DNA of 64,000 nucleotides from an uncultured Alistipes sp. (GTDB lineage Bacteria; Bacteroidota; Bacteroidia; Bacteroidales; Rikenellaceae). Under the pieces are notes generated by a model that worked only from the letters and a program-made list of their open reading frames with translations, did not search any database and was not told the origin of the DNA. This document shows, in pieces, positions 50,402 to 59,172 of this stretch. Location of the stretch: the NCBI GenBank assembly GCA_900770635.1, contig CAAGLB010000022.1, forward strand, positions 7,212 through 71,211. The letters are read 5' to 3'. The position numbers and the translations under genes are program-made. Position 1 is the stretch's first letter; every line of letters starts with the position of its first letter.

Positions 50402-52285
50402 ATGATAACAACAATCGTCATCTTGCTTGTTGCGGCAGCACTCTTCGTTAGCGGAAAGGTGCGTTCCGACCTTGTGGCTATATGTGCCCTGTTGGCGCTT
50501 CTGCTATCGCAGATTCTAACACCAAGCGAGGCCCTTGCGGGATTCTCGAACACCACCGTGATCATGATGGTGGGACTCTTCATCGTTGGTGGCGGTATCT
50601 TCCAGACAGGCCTTGCCAAGATGATTGGTGGTCAGGTGATTAAGCTCGCAGGAACAAGCCAAACACGCCTCTTTCTTCTCGTGATGCTTGTTACAGCCCT
50701 CATTGGCGGCTTTGTGAGCAACACGGGTACTGTGGCGCTCATGCTACCTATTGTTGTTAGTATGGCAGCCTATGCTGGAACATCATCACGCCGCCTGCTC
50801 ATGCCTCTTGCCTTTGCAAGTAGCCTGGGCGGCATGATGACACTTATCGGTACACCTCCCAACCTCATCATCCAAGAGACCTTATCGAGTGCTAAGGCCG
50901 ATGGCTTAGTTGCCTCGTCGATACCCGATATCGAGTTTTTCACTTTTCTGCCTGTGGGCATCATAACCTTGGTTGTGGGCATTGCGGTGCTTATGCCCCT
51001 GACCAAGATATTTTTGACTCCTAAGGACTCGGAGAAGCAGAAGAAGCAGTCGGGCAAAACCCTCAACGAGCTGGTGCACGAGTATGGCTTGGCCGACAAC
51101 CTGTTCAGAGTGCATGTCGTTGACTCCTCGGATGTTATCGGCAAGACTATCGTTGAGCTGGATATCTATCGCAAGTATGGCATCAACGTCATGGAGCTAC
51201 GTCGTAGTGCCGGACATAATAAGTTTGTGCGCACCGTAAACCAGCAGCTCGCATCGCCCATGCTTATGTTGCAGAAGGACGATGTGTTGTATCTGTCGGG
51301 TGATGCTGAGCGTGTGCAGCAGATGGCCGAGGAGTTTAAGCTAAAACTTCTTGACATACACACCGATGAGATTGAGGGCAGCTCGTCAAATGCCTCGCTC
51401 GACTTCTACGATATTGGCATCGCCGAGATTCTCATCATGCCCTCATCGTCGATGATCAATCGTAAGATTATGGACGTTGGCTTCCGCAGCAAGTTCAATA
51501 TCAACGTATTGGGTATTCGTCGTGGTCATGGCTACCTACTACACGACCTGGGCAACGAGAAGATTCACGACTCGGATGTGTTGTTGGTGCAGGGCGCTTG
51601 GAAGGATATAGCACGTCTGCGTAACGAGTCAACGAACTGGGTGGTCTTGGGCGAGCCTCTGCAAGAGGCAGCAAAGGTGACGCTCGACTATAAAGCGCCT
51701 ATGGCTGCGCTTATTATGGTTGCCATGATTGTGCTTATGGTCGTTGACTCCATTCCCGTAGCCCCTGTCACTGCGGTGTTGTTGGCAGCTATATTGATGG
51801 TCATCACAGGCTGTGTGCGTAGCGTTGAGGCGGCGTATAAGACTATTAATTGGCAGACCATAGTTCTTTTTGCGGCTATGTTGCCTATGTCGACAGCCCT
51901 CGAAAAGACAGGTGTGTCAACAGCCATTGCCGACTTTATTGTTAACACCGTTGGCTCGAGTGGCACGTATGTGGCGTTGGCAGCAGTATATTTTGCTACT
52001 TCGGTAATGACAATATTTATCAGCAATACGGTTACAGCTGTGCTTATGGCGCCTATCGCCTTGCAGTGTGCCATTGGCATCGGCGTTAGCCCTGTGCCCT
52101 TCCTCTTTGCTGTTACCGTTGCGGCATCTATGTGTTTTGCGTCGCCATTCTCAACGCCACCAAATGCCCTTGTGATGCCCGCAGGCCAATACACCTTTAT
52201 GGATTATATCAAGGTTGGCTTGCCGCTACAAATAATTATGGGTATAGTGATGATATTTGTCTTACCGCTACTCTTTGCATTCTAA
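50402..52285 (+). CDS. SLC13/DASS family permease with two RCK-C (TrkA-C) domains
   Basis: The 627-residue protein has membrane helices in two blocks. The first is residues about 1-200, with GFSNTTVIMMVGLFIVGGGIFQTG, GFVSNTGTVALMLPIV and TLIGTPPNLII. The second is residues about 425-627, with FISNTVTAVLMAPIAL and FSTPPNALVMPAGQY, both conserved in part. Between them lie two cytoplasmic TrkA-C/RCK_C domains (VHVVDSSDVIGKTIVELDI, then EILIMPSSSMINRKIMDVGF). The substrate may be sulfate, a dicarboxylate or another anion. The start is the ATG at 50402; an upstream TTG is unlikely. It follows the Na/Pi gene by 17 nt and probably shares its transcript. Confidence 0.9.
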   Translation: MITTIVILLVAAALFVSGKVRSDLVAICALLALLLSQILTPSEALAGFSNTTVIMMVGLFIVGGGIFQTGLAKMIGGQVIKLAGTSQTRLFLLVMLVTALIGGFVSNTGTVALMLPIVVSMAAYAGTSSRRLLMPLAFASSLGGMMTLIGTPPNLIIQETLSSAKADGLVASSIPDIEFFTFLPVGIITLVVGIAVLMPLTKIFLTPKDSEKQKKQSGKTLNELVHEYGLADNLFRVHVVDSSDVIGKTIVELDIYRKYGINVMELRRSAGHNKFVRTVNQQLASPMLMLQKDDVLYLSGDAERVQQMAEEFKLKLLDIHTDEIEGSSSNASLDFYDIGIAEILIMPSSSMINRKIMDVGFRSKFNINVLGIRRGHGYLLHDLGNEKIHDSDVLLVQGAWKDIARLRNESTNWVVLGEPLQEAAKVTLDYKAPMAALIMVAMIVLMVVDSIPVAPVTAVLLAAILMVITGCVRSVEAAYKTINWQTIVLFAAMLPMSTALEKTGVSTAIADFIVNTVGSSGTYVALAAVYFATSVMTIFISNTVTAVLMAPIALQCAIGIGVSPVPFLFAVTVAASMCFASPFSTPPNALVMPAGQYTFMDYIKVGLPLQIIMGIVMIFVLPLLFAF

Positions 52286-52290
52286 ACAGT

Positions 52291-52318
52291 AAAAGGCTCG
52301 AATCGAGCCTTTTATTGT
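52291..52318. terminator. terminator between the SLC13 gene and the kinase gene
   Basis: AAAAGGCTCG pairs with CGAGCCTTTT around AAT, with TATTGTTT on the plus strand. It lies 5 nt after the permease stop and overlaps no gene; it probably serves both converging genes. Confidence 0.75.
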
Positions 52319-53392
52319 TTATATTAACTCCTTGACTATCCTCTGCATCTCAGCATATTGCTCCTCCATGCTTTGAAGAAGGCGATATTGTGCTCGTGTG
52401 CGCACAAGGTTGTGCTCAGGGTAGGCTATTTTGTAGTAGGTGTCGCCATCGATATAGTCCATCAAGAAGCGCAGCACCTGCTCGAAGGTGATATAAAGGC
52501 CCGAGAATGCCAACCACTCCTTCTCGCTTTGTGTCATCGTCGAGCCACGCTCCGAGATATATCCCTCAGCATAGCTACGGAAGATGTCGATGTTCATCGC
52601 CACTCGGCTAAGGTCGCTATCGTCCTCCTTGCCTCTATTTGTATATGAACGTATTGCATCGCCAAAGTCGTTGAGCGACGTGCTGCTCATCACGGTGTCG
52701 AGGTCGATAACGCACAACACCTCGTCGTTTTGGTCGAAGAGGATGTTGCTTAGCTTGGTGTCGTTGTGCGTAACACGCATGGGCAGCTCACCACGCTCCA
52801 CCATGGCCCAGAAGTCGAGCATCTGCGCACGGCGGCTCTCAATCCAGTCTATCTCCTCGCTCACAGATGCCTTGCGCCCTGCCCTATCCTCAATGAGTGC
52901 TTTGTCCCACTGCTCGAAGCGCCAACGTATGTTGTGGAAGCCCTTGATAACCTCGGCCAATGGCTCGTTGAAGTCGGCAAGCATAGCCTGAAAGCGTCCT
53001 ATGCCACGACCACCCATAAATGCAAGGCGCAGGGTATCGGCCTTGTCGTGAGTTACTGAGCCCTCAATAAAGAGCGACGCAGCCCAATAGTTCTCGCCAT
53101 CATGGTAGTATAGCTCGCCCTCCTTAGTTCGAATCACTGTGAGCACCTCACGCTCGGGGTTGCCACCCTGAGCCACGACCTTAGCTTTAAGGTGTGACGT
53201 TACACGCTCGATGTTCTGCATCATGGCAGGCACATCGGGGAATATGTTGTGGTTTTTGCGCTGAAGGATGTAGCGCATCGTGTCGGTTGCTACAACATGG
53301 GTGTCGTTGATAAATCCCTCGCCAAGAGTCTTTATATCATTAATATCGCCTTCGAAAGCGAATCTGCCGGCAATGTCGTATAGATGCTTCAT
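52319..53392 (-). CDS. aminoglycoside phosphotransferase-fold sugar kinase (NahK-like)
   Basis: The 357-residue kinase has the APH fold: GEGFINDTHVV near the N-terminus for nucleotide binding, the catalytic loop VTHNDTKLSNILFD, and VIDLDTVMSS for metal binding. This form with HNDTKLxN is seen in N-acetylhexosamine 1-kinase (NahK), which phosphorylates GalNAc or GlcNAc at C1. It follows the GH109 gene on the same strand by 12 nt. An alpha-GalNAc-releasing glycosidase next to such a kinase suggests salvage of GalNAc from mucin-type O-glycans. Amino sugar specificity is inferred, not shown. Confidence 0.8.
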   Translation of the reverse strand: MKHLYDIAGRFAFEGDINDIKTLGEGFINDTHVVATDTMRYILQRKNHNIFPDVPAMMQNIERVTSHLKAKVVAQGGNPEREVLTVIRTKEGELYYHDGENYWAASLFIEGSVTHDKADTLRLAFMGGRGIGRFQAMLADFNEPLAEVIKGFHNIRWRFEQWDKALIEDRAGRKASVSEEIDWIESRRAQMLDFWAMVERGELPMRVTHNDTKLSNILFDQNDEVLCVIDLDTVMSSTSLNDFGDAIRSYTNRGKEDDSDLSRVAMNIDIFRSYAEGYISERGSTMTQSEKEWLAFSGLYITFEQVLRFLMDYIDGDTYYKIAYPEHNLVRTRAQYRLLQSMEEQYAEMQRIVKELI

Positions 53393-53404
53393 TATCCCTA
53401 TTTT

Positions 53405-54862
53405 TTACTCCGCAAAATAGAATGTTAGGCCGTCAACCTTGTTCCAGTCGCCACGAGTGAAGTCGGGCACCTTGACAGGCTTGCTACCGTTCTCAATAGA
53501 TATGCGAGTAAGCTCGCCCATAGAGCTCCACTCGGCAGCATCATAGACATCCATATCGAGCGGAAGACCATTGCGTAGGCAGTAGACTAAGCGATAGTCC
53601 ATCATAAAGTCCATGCCGCCATGGCCGCCAATGCTTAGCGAATACTCCTGAAGAGGCACTCCATCAACGAGTTGTAGCTGCACAGGGTGGCGGTATAGCT
53701 TCGTCATCTCTATTGCCACATCGGCAGGAGCAAACGAGTGGTGATCGAGAGCCTCAATATCTGGCATTCCATTCTCATCTTTGGCAACGCTCTTAATCTG
53801 GTCAAGCTTGAAGGTGTAGCCCTGCACGGGGTATTTGTTGGCATAGCCCTCAGTACCCACAAGCTGATACATGCGGCTATAAGGACGTGGCGTCATCACG
53901 TTGTGCTGCATGTCTATGGTGCAGCCATTTACGGTGCGAATCAAGGTGTTTATCTGGTCGCCCTGCTTACACTCCTCCTCGCCCATAAGCTCCTTGGTGA
54001 GCTTCGAGCCATTGATCGACTTTGTCGACATAGCCACGAGGTAGTCGAGCATATCGCCTCGGTGTATGTTGAGGGCCTGGCAGTTAGGGCCTATGCCATG
54101 TGTTGCATATATGTCGCCATTGTGTGCCTGGTTAAACTCCAAGCGCCAGTTGTCGGCATAGTGCTCCCAATATGGCTCAAGGTTGTGGATATATGCGCCC
54201 TCGGCATGTATTATCTCGCCAAACAGCCCCTTCTGTGCCATGTTGAGCGTCGTTAGCTCGAAGTGATCGTAGCAGCAGTTCTCCAATATTGTGCAGTGCA
54301 CACGGTTGCGCTCGGCAGCATCAACAAGCTGCCAGCACTCGGCTACGGTATTTGCGCTTGGCACCTCAATAGCCACATGCTTGCCATGATTCATGGCATA
54401 GACAGCAACCTCGACATGTAGCTGCCAAGGGGTGGCGATATATACAAGATCGATGTCGTCGCTCTCGCATAGTTGTTTGTAGCCCTCGTCGCCCGAGTAG
54501 ACCTTTGCATGAGGCATGCCTGCTCGGTCGAGATATGCTTGGCAACGCTCGGCACGCTCGGGATATTTGTCACATAGGCCATTGATTGCCACACCATCGA
54601 TATAGGTAAATCGCTCAACAGCACCTGGGCCACGCATACCGAGGCCCACAAAGCCTACTCGCACGGTGTCGATAGGCTCGCACCTAAACTCAATCATAGA
54701 TTGTTGCTCGGCACTACGCTCGGGCTCGTCAAGAGTGATTATGCCATCCTCGATGCTATAACCAACGCTCGCCTCAAAGAGGTTATCACGTTTGTTGCAG
54801 CCTGTAATCATCATTGCCACAGCAACAATCACTGCGCCGATAGTAAAACTTGTTTTTCTCAT
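53405..54862 (-). CDS. GH109-like glycosidase (Gfo/Idh/MocA fold, alpha-N-acetylgalactosaminidase type)
   Basis: GH109 enzymes remove alpha-linked GalNAc using a bound NAD+. The 485-residue protein has a lipobox (MMITGCNK), an N-terminal segment to about residue 65, then VRVGFVGLGMRGPGAVERF (NAD motif), YIATPWQLHVEVAVYAMNHG and KHVAIEVPSA. The GH109 blocks ILENCCYDHFELTTLNM, IHAEGAYIH, ATHGIGPNCQALNIHRGD and MTPRPYSRMYQLVGTEGY follow, each seen at least in part. Many relatives carry a Tat signal; this one is a lipoprotein. Upstream on the minus strand lies TACTTTTG at 54891-54898. Confidence 0.87.
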   Translation of the reverse strand: MRKTSFTIGAVIVAVAMMITGCNKRDNLFEASVGYSIEDGIITLDEPERSAEQQSMIEFRCEPIDTVRVGFVGLGMRGPGAVERFTYIDGVAINGLCDKYPERAERCQAYLDRAGMPHAKVYSGDEGYKQLCESDDIDLVYIATPWQLHVEVAVYAMNHGKHVAIEVPSANTVAECWQLVDAAERNRVHCTILENCCYDHFELTTLNMAQKGLFGEIIHAEGAYIHNLEPYWEHYADNWRLEFNQAHNGDIYATHGIGPNCQALNIHRGDMLDYLVAMSTKSINGSKLTKELMGEEECKQGDQINTLIRTVNGCTIDMQHNVMTPRPYSRMYQLVGTEGYANKYPVQGYTFKLDQIKSVAKDENGMPDIEALDHHSFAPADVAIEMTKLYRHPVQLQLVDGVPLQEYSLSIGGHGGMDFMMDYRLVYCLRNGLPLDMDVYDAAEWSSMGELTRISIENGSKPVKVPDFTRGDWNKVDGLTFYFAE

Positions 54863-54943
54863 AACATTAGGAAATAGTTGTCAATTGACACAAAAGTACG
54901 AAATTATCCGCAAAAAAGCAAGTAATCTGCGGCGCATATAGCA

Positions 54944-54974
54944 ATAGAGGAGCACCCAGCGGATACTCCTCTAT
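54944..54974 (-). terminator. terminator of the three-lipoprotein group
   Basis: ATAGAGGAG (54944-54952) pairs with CTCCTCTAT (54966-54974). It lies 27 nt beyond the last stop on the minus strand. The T-run after it is weak. Confidence 0.55.
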
Positions 54975-55001
54975 CGTCACATATTATGCAGTCTAAGCTA
55001 C

Positions 55002-56903
55002 CTACTCGATGCTGAGCATAGTGTGATTGGCGCTCTTAGCAGTCCTCTTTGATATCGTTGCAGATGTGCTTTCTGCTGCGAAGAACTCCTCGGCAGGCGA
55101 GCAACCATCCTTGGTGAAGGTTATCTCCTTTGACGACCACACCTTGGTGTAGTTGCCATCCCCATCCTCGGCAACACCAAAGAAGATGTAAGGCTCGCCA
55201 AACTCGAAAGCATAGAAGCCATTAGCCTCGGCTGCGCCCTCAGCAACAAGGCCCTCGATAAGCTGCTCGTAGGTGTAGTATGGGAAATCGAGAGCGTTCA
55301 TCGCTGTGTAGTAGAACGCTACCGCCTCGGAGTCAACATTAGCGGTGATGCCCACGATTACCGTGCCTTGGAATGCAGCGTAGTCGGGGTTAATAGCCGC
55401 AACCGCTGAGCCATCGTAATAGTCGCCAATCTCCAACTCGAAGTCGATGTCGGCATACACGGTGTCGAGGGTGGTGAACTTCAAGCGATTGAGCTTTGTT
55501 GTTGGCGCACCTGCCTGGCAGCCGAATACCAACAACTCGTACTCAGTGTTAGGCGTAAGGCCCGTAGCGGTATCCTGCATAGTGCCCGAAGCATACTGCA
55601 ACTTGAAGTTATCGACGATATACTCAATAATCTCCTCGTCGCTATTATTCTCGAAGCGTGACGCCGAAACAAGCGTAGCGATATAGCTGTCGTCGTTTGT
55701 TGTTGCCACCTTCACAGTAGCCTTGCGTGAATAGAGCTCCTCGACAGAGAGGGTAAACTCATTTGCCGATGCAGCCACGTTGCCCGTTGTGAAGTAGTAG
55801 GTCTCGGGCGTAGTGTTCAGCAGTGCCTCGCCATCCATGCCAAATGCCCAAAGGACAAACTCGGTGTTGGCATCAAGCTCCACGTCGAGGTGCGTAGTAC
55901 CCTTATAGGCCAGCTCGTTGAAGATGAAGTTTAGGCCCTGCTCAGGGGTGTCGAAGAACGACGAATATATAGCCTTCTGCTGCTCCCAGTCGGCCTCGCA
56001 GAGCTCACGGATGACCTTGGGATCTGTGCCCTCAGGCACGTCGCTTGCCCAGAAGACACCATAGTAGTAGTAGCCATCGTAGCCCTCGGGGGTGATGTCG
56101 AACGACACATTAGGACCATCGACCTTAACATCGAAGTCGAAGTGCAAGGTATAGTCGCTAACCTCAGCGGTCTTGATTACAAGGCGAGATATCTCTGTGA
56201 GCGGTGTCAATGTTTCGTTGTCGAAGCCATAGGCATAAGCAACATAGGTGGTATTAGGCGTAACGCCAGTAAACTGGTGAGATTTTAGGTCGCCCTGATA
56301 CATAAATGCCTTAGCAGCAACTGTAGCATCCGAGCCAAAGGCATTGCCGAAGCCCTCGAAAATCTCGATGTCGCTGGCCCACAAAGCCTCGTCGTTGGTC
56401 ATAAGGTCGCCACTCATGATATAGTCGCCATTGCCCAAGATGAAGACATAAGGCATGTTCTTGTCCTGAGGTATTACATCAAGGGTGATGGTTGTAGCGG
56501 CAGCATTGATAAGGTTGAACTCGATAGAGTGCTTCTTACCTGCGCTCTGCTTGATCTTGATTGTTGGGTTAGGATATACTCCTGGGTAGATAACCTCGAT
56601 GCGGCAGCTACGCTCCTTAGCCTCGTAGCTGGCATCAACATCGAACGAGATGCCACCATCTTCAACCGCAACATTACGCACCCAGTCGTGCTGAACATTA
56701 AACGTTAGCTCAGCGCCATCCGCAGGGTTTAGCAGTTCGTAGCCGACAACAAAATGGCCTCCGTCGGCCGAAACATCTAATGAGGTCTTCTCCAAGCTTA
56801 GCTCAGGGCTTCCCGTAGGCGTGATAGGCTCGTCGCCCTTGCACCCTGTAAAGAGTGCAAGTGCAACAAGCGGACACATTATCATTAACCAAAATCGTTT
56901 CAT
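55002..56903 (-). CDS. surface lipoprotein with BACON and repeated Fn3-like domains (1)
   Basis: The 633-residue protein has a lipobox (LFTGCKGD), then a BACON-type first domain (LSLEKTSLDVSADGGHFVVG, IEVIYPGVYPNPTIKIKQSAG). Several domains with HSIEFNLINAAATTITLDVIPQ-type strands follow, each closing with a TPNTxYxxYAYGxD or TPNTEYELLVFG block that is typical of Fn3-like modules. No enzyme motif is visible. It is the last gene of a minus-strand set with two similar lipoproteins; spacing is 21 nt to the middle gene. Probably cell-surface, possibly glycan- or host-binding; this is inference. Confidence 0.7.
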   Translation of the reverse strand: MKRFWLMIMCPLVALALFTGCKGDEPITPTGSPELSLEKTSLDVSADGGHFVVGYELLNPADGAELTFNVQHDWVRNVAVEDGGISFDVDASYEAKERSCRIEVIYPGVYPNPTIKIKQSAGKKHSIEFNLINAAATTITLDVIPQDKNMPYVFILGNGDYIMSGDLMTNDEALWASDIEIFEGFGNAFGSDATVAAKAFMYQGDLKSHQFTGVTPNTTYVAYAYGFDNETLTPLTEISRLVIKTAEVSDYTLHFDFDVKVDGPNVSFDITPEGYDGYYYYGVFWASDVPEGTDPKVIRELCEADWEQQKAIYSSFFDTPEQGLNFIFNELAYKGTTHLDVELDANTEFVLWAFGMDGEALLNTTPETYYFTTGNVAASANEFTLSVEELYSRKATVKVATTNDDSYIATLVSASRFENNSDEEIIEYIVDNFKLQYASGTMQDTATGLTPNTEYELLVFGCQAGAPTTKLNRLKFTTLDTVYADIDFELEIGDYYDGSAVAAINPDYAAFQGTVIVGITANVDSEAVAFYYTAMNALDFPYYTYEQLIEGLVAEGAAEANGFYAFEFGEPYIFFGVAEDGDGNYTKVWSSKEITFTKDGCSPAEEFFAAESTSATISKRTAKSANHTMLSIE

Positions 56904-56924
56904 AGAAGTAGGACTTAGTGATTA

Positions 56925-59147
56925 TTACTCAGCAGGGGTGCCAGCTATAGGACCACTGTACGAGCCCTTGAAGTTAGTGCCATCGGCAAGTGTCACGTCG
57001 AAATTAACATCGTAGGTGTCGCTATCGTCGTGGTAAACAAGCACCAATGTAGCATCGCTGAATGCCTTCTGGTTGCCGTTGAACTTGCTATAGTAGAAGT
57101 CGATGCGCTGGCCCTCCTCGCCAAGCACATATGTACCTGGCAATAGGTACATTGCCGAAGTGTCGCCTGTGCGTAGGTCGAAGTCGAAGACATACTTACC
57201 CTCGGCATCAGCCACGTTCAAGTTCCAGTTGTCTGAGTACCATCTTCTTGCAGTTACTGAGGTCCACTCGATGGTGTCGGGCATATCTTCAGGCTCGGTG
57301 ATGGTCATGCCAGCAACCTCGCCAACGTATGCGAGCTTGAATGTGCGGCCATCCTGAATCTTGAACGACATATCGAAGGTATAGGTCTTAGCGCTCATGT
57401 CGATAGATACCGATGCAGTTGCCTCCACAGCATTGTACTGGCCCTCGCCGGCAATGCGGATTGATGTTGCATCAACGCCGATATAGCGACCGTCAACGCT
57501 GTTGCCAAGACGGTAGTAGCCTGCCAACAAGTAGTCAGATGCAGGGCAGTAGAAGTCCATAACCAAGCGATACTGCTCAACGCCCTCGACGCTCTGAACA
57601 AATGTAGTGTACCAGTTTGTGTTGTCATTGTAAGCTGTTGCCGAAGCGCCTGTGAGCATCACGTCGACGATCTCCTCAGACTGAGCGAGCGAGATGCCGT
57701 TGATAGCGCCTACATACTCAGCCTCGATAACATAGTTATCCTCCAAAGTGCCGTAGAATGTGAGTTCATAGGTCTGAGCATCCCAGTCGATAGATACGTG
57801 GAGTGAGCCTGTGAGGAACTTAAACTCGCCCTCGCCAGCAACGATGAACAACGATGTCTCGGCATCGAACTGACCAGCCTCAGCAGCACGTGTAGCCAAA
57901 GCCTCGGCCGAGGTGCTGATAACGTAGCTATTATTAGCAAGATAAGGAGCATCAAAGGCGTTGCAGATGTCGAACTTGGCCTTGTTGCCAGCGGCATCCT
58001 CGAGGTTCAATGTCCAGTTCTTGCCGTTATTAGCAGTTGAAGCAGATGCTGAGTTGAATGTTGTAGTGATAGTAGTGATGTCGATAACAGGCATGTTGTC
58101 AACGTCACCTGTATAAGTTGCCTTGAGGTGGCGACCATCCTTCAAGAAGAGGTCGATATCGAATGAGTAGGCCTTTGTGTCGGCATCGATAGCCACAACA
58201 ACCTGGCCACTCTTAAGCTGAACACCATTGTCGTAGCCGTATGTAGAGTAGCGGTATGAGCTTACGCAATCAGGCTCGGTAGACTCCTTAACCTCGTAAG
58301 TACCTGCTGGAAGATAGTCCTTATCGGGATCGCCATAGAAGTCGAGGCTCAACGTATTCTCGTTGTAAGCAAAGTTATCGGTCTCGTTGGCATCCTCGTA
58401 TGAGAACATCATGAAGTAGCTCGAACCATACTTAGTACCACGTGCACGTGTGTAGTTGTGCTGGATAACCTGATCGGGATCGTCCTCAGTCTGGAAAGCC
58501 TTCTCAACAAGCATTGTCTTGCCAACGCCCTCGGCAACAACAACGAGTTTGTACTCCTTTGAGCACTCCAAGCCACTAACCTCTACCGACTCCTTAGCGG
58601 TAACATCTACCTCCTCGCCATTGAGCAACACATACTGCTCAGATGGGGTATCCTTCGAAGCGTAAAGCACCAAGTATGAGATCTTCTCGGCATTAGAGTG
58701 GTTGAAGCGGAAGTTCATGCTCTCGTGCGTAACCTGCACAATCTCTACTGATAGTGCAAGGGCTGCCTCAGATGTTGTTGTAACGTAGAGTGTGTTTGAA
58801 CCTGCTCTCTTTGTGATGTTTCGTGCGGCAGCAACCACCATATATTCTGTCTCTGCCTCAAGCCCTTCTGCAGTGACTGTGCTACTCCCATTCTCATCAA
58901 GCTCAACAGCCTCACCCTCCGAGAGGATTGTGTCGAGCGATGGAGCATCGGCGCCATCCTCCAAAACCATGTAGCGTGCCTCCTGGGCATCTTTAGTTGT
59001 GAGCGTGAAGGTCACAGAGTTAGAACCCTCACTAACCTTATCGAGAGTTATTGTAGGCTGAGCCTCTACCTGTGGCTCGGGCTCTGGGTTGCAGCTAAAC
59101 AAGCCGAAGCTTAGGGCTGCAAGTGTTAGAAGTGCTAACTTTTTCAT
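56925..59147 (-). CDS. surface lipoprotein with Fn3-like and four tandem beta-rich repeats (2)
   Basis: The 740-residue protein has a lipobox (LFSCNPEP) followed by PEPQVEAQP and two Fn3-like modules to about residue 230. The rest is four repeats of about 125 residues, each with a YYLAGTY-like strand and closing in a form such as KDGRHLKATYTGDVDNMP, EDNYVIEAEYVGAINGIS, QDGRTFKLAYVGEVAGMT and ADGTNFKGSYSGPIAGTP. Such internal repeats are not seen in its neighbours. No catalytic residues stand out. Adjacent genes are 21 and 25 nt away, so the three are cotranscribed. Confidence 0.7.
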   Translation of the reverse strand: MKKLALLTLAALSFGLFSCNPEPEPQVEAQPTITLDKVSEGSNSVTFTLTTKDAQEARYMVLEDGADAPSLDTILSEGEAVELDENGSSTVTAEGLEAETEYMVVAAARNITKRAGSNTLYVTTTSEAALALSVEIVQVTHESMNFRFNHSNAEKISYLVLYASKDTPSEQYVLLNGEEVDVTAKESVEVSGLECSKEYKLVVVAEGVGKTMLVEKAFQTEDDPDQVIQHNYTRARGTKYGSSYFMMFSYEDANETDNFAYNENTLSLDFYGDPDKDYLPAGTYEVKESTEPDCVSSYRYSTYGYDNGVQLKSGQVVVAIDADTKAYSFDIDLFLKDGRHLKATYTGDVDNMPVIDITTITTTFNSASASTANNGKNWTLNLEDAAGNKAKFDICNAFDAPYLANNSYVISTSAEALATRAAEAGQFDAETSLFIVAGEGEFKFLTGSLHVSIDWDAQTYELTFYGTLEDNYVIEAEYVGAINGISLAQSEEIVDVMLTGASATAYNDNTNWYTTFVQSVEGVEQYRLVMDFYCPASDYLLAGYYRLGNSVDGRYIGVDATSIRIAGEGQYNAVEATASVSIDMSAKTYTFDMSFKIQDGRTFKLAYVGEVAGMTITEPEDMPDTIEWTSVTARRWYSDNWNLNVADAEGKYVFDFDLRTGDTSAMYLLPGTYVLGEEGQRIDFYYSKFNGNQKAFSDATLVLVYHDDSDTYDVNFDVTLADGTNFKGSYSGPIAGTPAE

Positions 59148-59172
59148 AATCAGATATAGTTTTAGTTTTTAA

